From assembly GCA_905250125.1 (NCBI GenBank), contig CAJNOL010000040.1, positions 1 through 64,000 of the forward strand: DNA of 64,000 nucleotides, given 5' to 3'. A program made the position numbers and the translations under genes. Shown here piece after piece: positions 62,040 through 64,000 of the stretch. The stretch is from Rotaria sordida (lineage: Eukaryota; Rotifera; Eurotatoria; Philodinida; Philodinidae). Every line of letters starts with the position of its first letter. Positions within the stretch are counted from its first letter, which is position 1. Under the pieces are notes generated by a model. It had not been told where the DNA came from. It saw only the letters and a program-made list of their open reading frames with translations, and searched no databases.

Positions 62040-63331
62040 ATGATTTCATCAAAGAGACAAACAGTCAAATGAATGTAAGTTAGATATGAAGATCATGAAT
62101 ATGTTGACATATAATTATTCTTAGAAAATATTGGTTACAAATAATCATACTTTCATTAACAATGTTTGTTTTTATTGGTTTTGCATTTCTTATGGCATCT
62201 ATAATTGTCTTGTCAATCATTTCACTTTATATAGAAAATAAATCAGTACCAAAAATACGTTTTATTCTAACTAATATGCTTGTTTTGATTTAATTATGAA
62301 ATTAAAAAAGAATAAAAATATGTTTTTTTTTCTTGTATTTATTTTTCTAGCTGTAAGAATGAATAATTATGTTTTACAAATGAGTCGATTATTAGCAAAA
62401 TGAGATTTAGTTCAATTTAAATTATTATCAAAATATAAAAGTAATATTAACATTTGATGAAGCTCAATCAAAGGTGAATTCATCAATTCAATATGCAGTA
62501 AGTTGTATTAATTATAGTCAAAATAAATATAATTATGATTATATAGCTTGAACAACAATTAAAAGCTAGTGATAATCGAGATAAATTTAATATTTATATA
62601 TTTACAAATGATATCATATACTGATAATATGAGGTGAGAAAAAAAGAATTTAATTTCTATTTATTTCTAGTGTTACATTAAATTTTTTGATTGAGTATAC
62701 ATGAGAATGTAAATCATGAAATATACATTGTTGATCTATTATTTTTAAACAATTATGTTCAAGTAATCAACTATTAATATCAATACGTTTTCTTATTCAA
62801 TCAACAAATCTTTCTTATATCCTTTCTGATTCAGTGATAGTTTATACTTCATATATTTCAATTGAAAATATAGAGATAATTACACGACAAAAAATATTTG
62901 TTTTTAAATTAAATAATTTATTTCTATATTTTAATAGATATTATTTCTTCATTACAATTGGATAATCCAATAAATATCATAGAAACAAATGAATCAATAC
63001 AAGTTAGTAATTGTAAGTAGAAAGATTTTATCTGAGAATTACAAAAAGAAATTGATTGATTCTTATAGAATTTCTTCTAAATAATTATGTATTAACAGTT
63101 TCAACAGCAAAAAGTAATTATTTTGCTACACTTGATGAAACAAATACACAGATTTCAGCAAGTCAAAATGATGGACCAGTTCCACTTGCAGGTGCTATTA
63201 CAATGTATCCTGAATTAATACGAACAGTAAGACAAAATTTAGTCATTTTAATGACGAGATTTTCAGAGAAAAACTGTAAAAGTATGTACAGAAGTGTGTT
63301 GTTTTTTTTAGAAGACGAAATAAGTCTTTAA
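62040..63331 (+). pseudogene. Decaying gene for a membrane-anchored extracellular-type protein
   Basis: A chain of exon-like segments separated by short GT..AG introns: 62040-62074, 62125-62260, 62351-62455, 62547-62632, 62671-62899, 62938-63012 and 63070-63280 (ends approximate). The second encodes a strong hydrophobic anchor (SLTMFVFIGFAFLMASIIVL). Later parts read YVLQMSRLLAK, ILTFDEAQSKVNSSIQYA, LEQQLKASDNRDKFNIYIFT, LLISIRFLIQSTNLSYILSD and SLQLDNPINIIETNESIQVSN. They end in STAKSNYFATLDETNTQISA and DGPVPLAGAITMYPELIR. In-frame stops occur at 62070, 62401, 62622 (with TAA next), 62702, 62717 and 62732, almost all TGA, and at least one frame change is needed near 62445. Several TGAs could be former CGA or TGG codons. 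Splice sites remain good, so decay looks recent. The layout of one N-terminal helix and a large outer domain recalls sensory or adhesion proteins, but no family is recognised. Confidence 0.55.
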
Positions 63332-63749
63332 CGAATATTACTATCAGTGCATTGTTCTCTTGTTTCTTAATCATAAAAAAATCCCTGTTATGCTTAAAGA
63401 TAGACGATTTCAAGATATACAAAAAATTTAGAAGAAGAACATCTGCTTATTCGTCTAACTAATGAAGATTTTTAATAAAGGTTGCGACGAATTTTCAACT
63501 ATCTCACAAAATTCTGAATCTTTAGATACATGTTTCAAAATTTTTAGAAAAAATATCTAGGAGAAGCAGTTTTGAAGTTAAAAACGCGAAAGCATCAGAA
63601 AGAAGACCTTTTCTGGTTAATCTATCCAATTGTTGCTTTCTAATACAAAACAATCCTAACTATTTTCACAGTTCAATTTAATATTTATATTATTTTGTTC
63701 AGAATTAAATTCTATATCCCACAGCATAATAATAAATCTTTCATAGAGT
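63332..63749. other. no gene seen
   Basis: AT-rich sequence with dispersed stops after the decaying gene. It may be its 3' part or flank; nothing was recognised. Confidence 0.4.
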
Positions 63750-64000
63750 AAGTCTGACTTTTGAACACATGATTTTCCATATTGGACTCAAAAATACCCA
63801 CAGTTGTGTTCTCGTACAGACCAGCCTCGAGAACTTTGAAAAGATCGTTGAAGCATAGAGCACAAAATTCTCTATCCTTTGGTATTAAAGGTACTCATCT
63901 TTCCCCTCTTTTCGACCATTTCTGGTTGTCGAAGAGGATACGCCCTATCCGCATGAAATCCTTACCACAGATCAAATATTTGGAAGTATTCTCCAGAAAT
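63750..64000 (-). repeat. fragment of an interspersed repeat also present at 50.2 kb
   Basis: The minus strand of about 63815-63880 reads TTTTGTGCTCTATGCTTCAACGATCTTTTC, closely matching TTTTGTGCTCTCTGCTTCCACGATCTTTTC on the plus strand at about 50246-50280, with weaker similarity extending outwards on both sides. The block is visibly less AT-rich than its surroundings and runs off the window edge, so its full extent is unknown. No coding frame was recognised. Confidence 0.6.

Noticed and set aside
1-64000. Retroviral, Polinton or other virus-like elements, CRISPR arrays, rRNA and tRNA genes
   Set aside because: Looked for polymerase, integrase and capsid-like stretches, regular short repeats and cloverleaf genes; none was convincing by eye.

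Overview
The window is strongly AT-rich nuclear DNA of a small-genome invertebrate. Genes have many introns, mostly 50-80 bases long with GTAAG/GTAAAT/GTATAT donors and T-rich ..TTTAG acceptors. They carry long homopolymer and microsatellite tracts and encode low-complexity N/Q/S/T runs. The gene set is animal, including TANC/rolling pebbles, REPS, myotrophin, GPATCH2, GK5, SDHAF3 and MRPL46. The overall style suggests a rotifer, perhaps bdelloid, but that is inference and cannot be proved from the sequence. No prokaryotic, viral or CRISPR features were seen.

Layout. 1-4.8 kb has no gene, only a GA microsatellite and a long inverted repeat. 4.8-21.2 kb holds four minus-strand genes: MRPL46, GK5, SDHAF3 and a 16-exon RING/P-loop/ankyrin/TPR gene of the TANC/rolling pebbles family. 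SDHAF3 and GK5 are separated by only two bases between stop and start codon. 22.9-26.0 kb holds SLC66A2 (PQ-loop transporter family, minus). 26.0-30.2 kb is empty apart from an inverted repeat. 30.2-33.7 kb is a myotrophin gene (plus) whose third intron contains a complete single-exon 3CxxC zinc-finger gene with its own TATA box. 36.1-41.6 kb is a coiled-coil/CAP-Gly gene (plus), convergent with a zinc-ribbon/SDR gene at 42.1-43.7 kb (minus). A small secreted six-cysteine protein lies at 45.2-45.7 kb. A REPS1/2 homologue is at 47.4-48.9 kb (plus). 49.5-51.2 kb is a cluster of foldback repeats. GPATCH2 is at 53.2-56.5 kb (plus). A single-pass membrane protein (57.0-58.7 kb, 5' end unresolved) and an unrecognised 435-residue protein (60.2-61.6 kb) follow on the minus strand. 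A decaying membrane-protein gene sits at 62.0-63.3 kb (plus). The right edge carries a second copy of a repeat seen at 50.2 kb.

The genes are mostly unrelated housekeeping and signalling genes with no common pathway. SDHAF3 and MRPL46 are both mitochondrial; REPS and TANC are membrane/cytoskeleton scaffolds. The two most unusual features are the near-zero SDHAF3-GK5 junction, which suggests a dicistronic or overlapping transcription unit, and the many hairpin (foldback) elements. There are at least eight of these, apparently of several families, and three share a core motif. Exon structures were deduced by joining reading frames across consensus splice sites; most chains close exactly in frame, and unresolved ends are stated in the entries.
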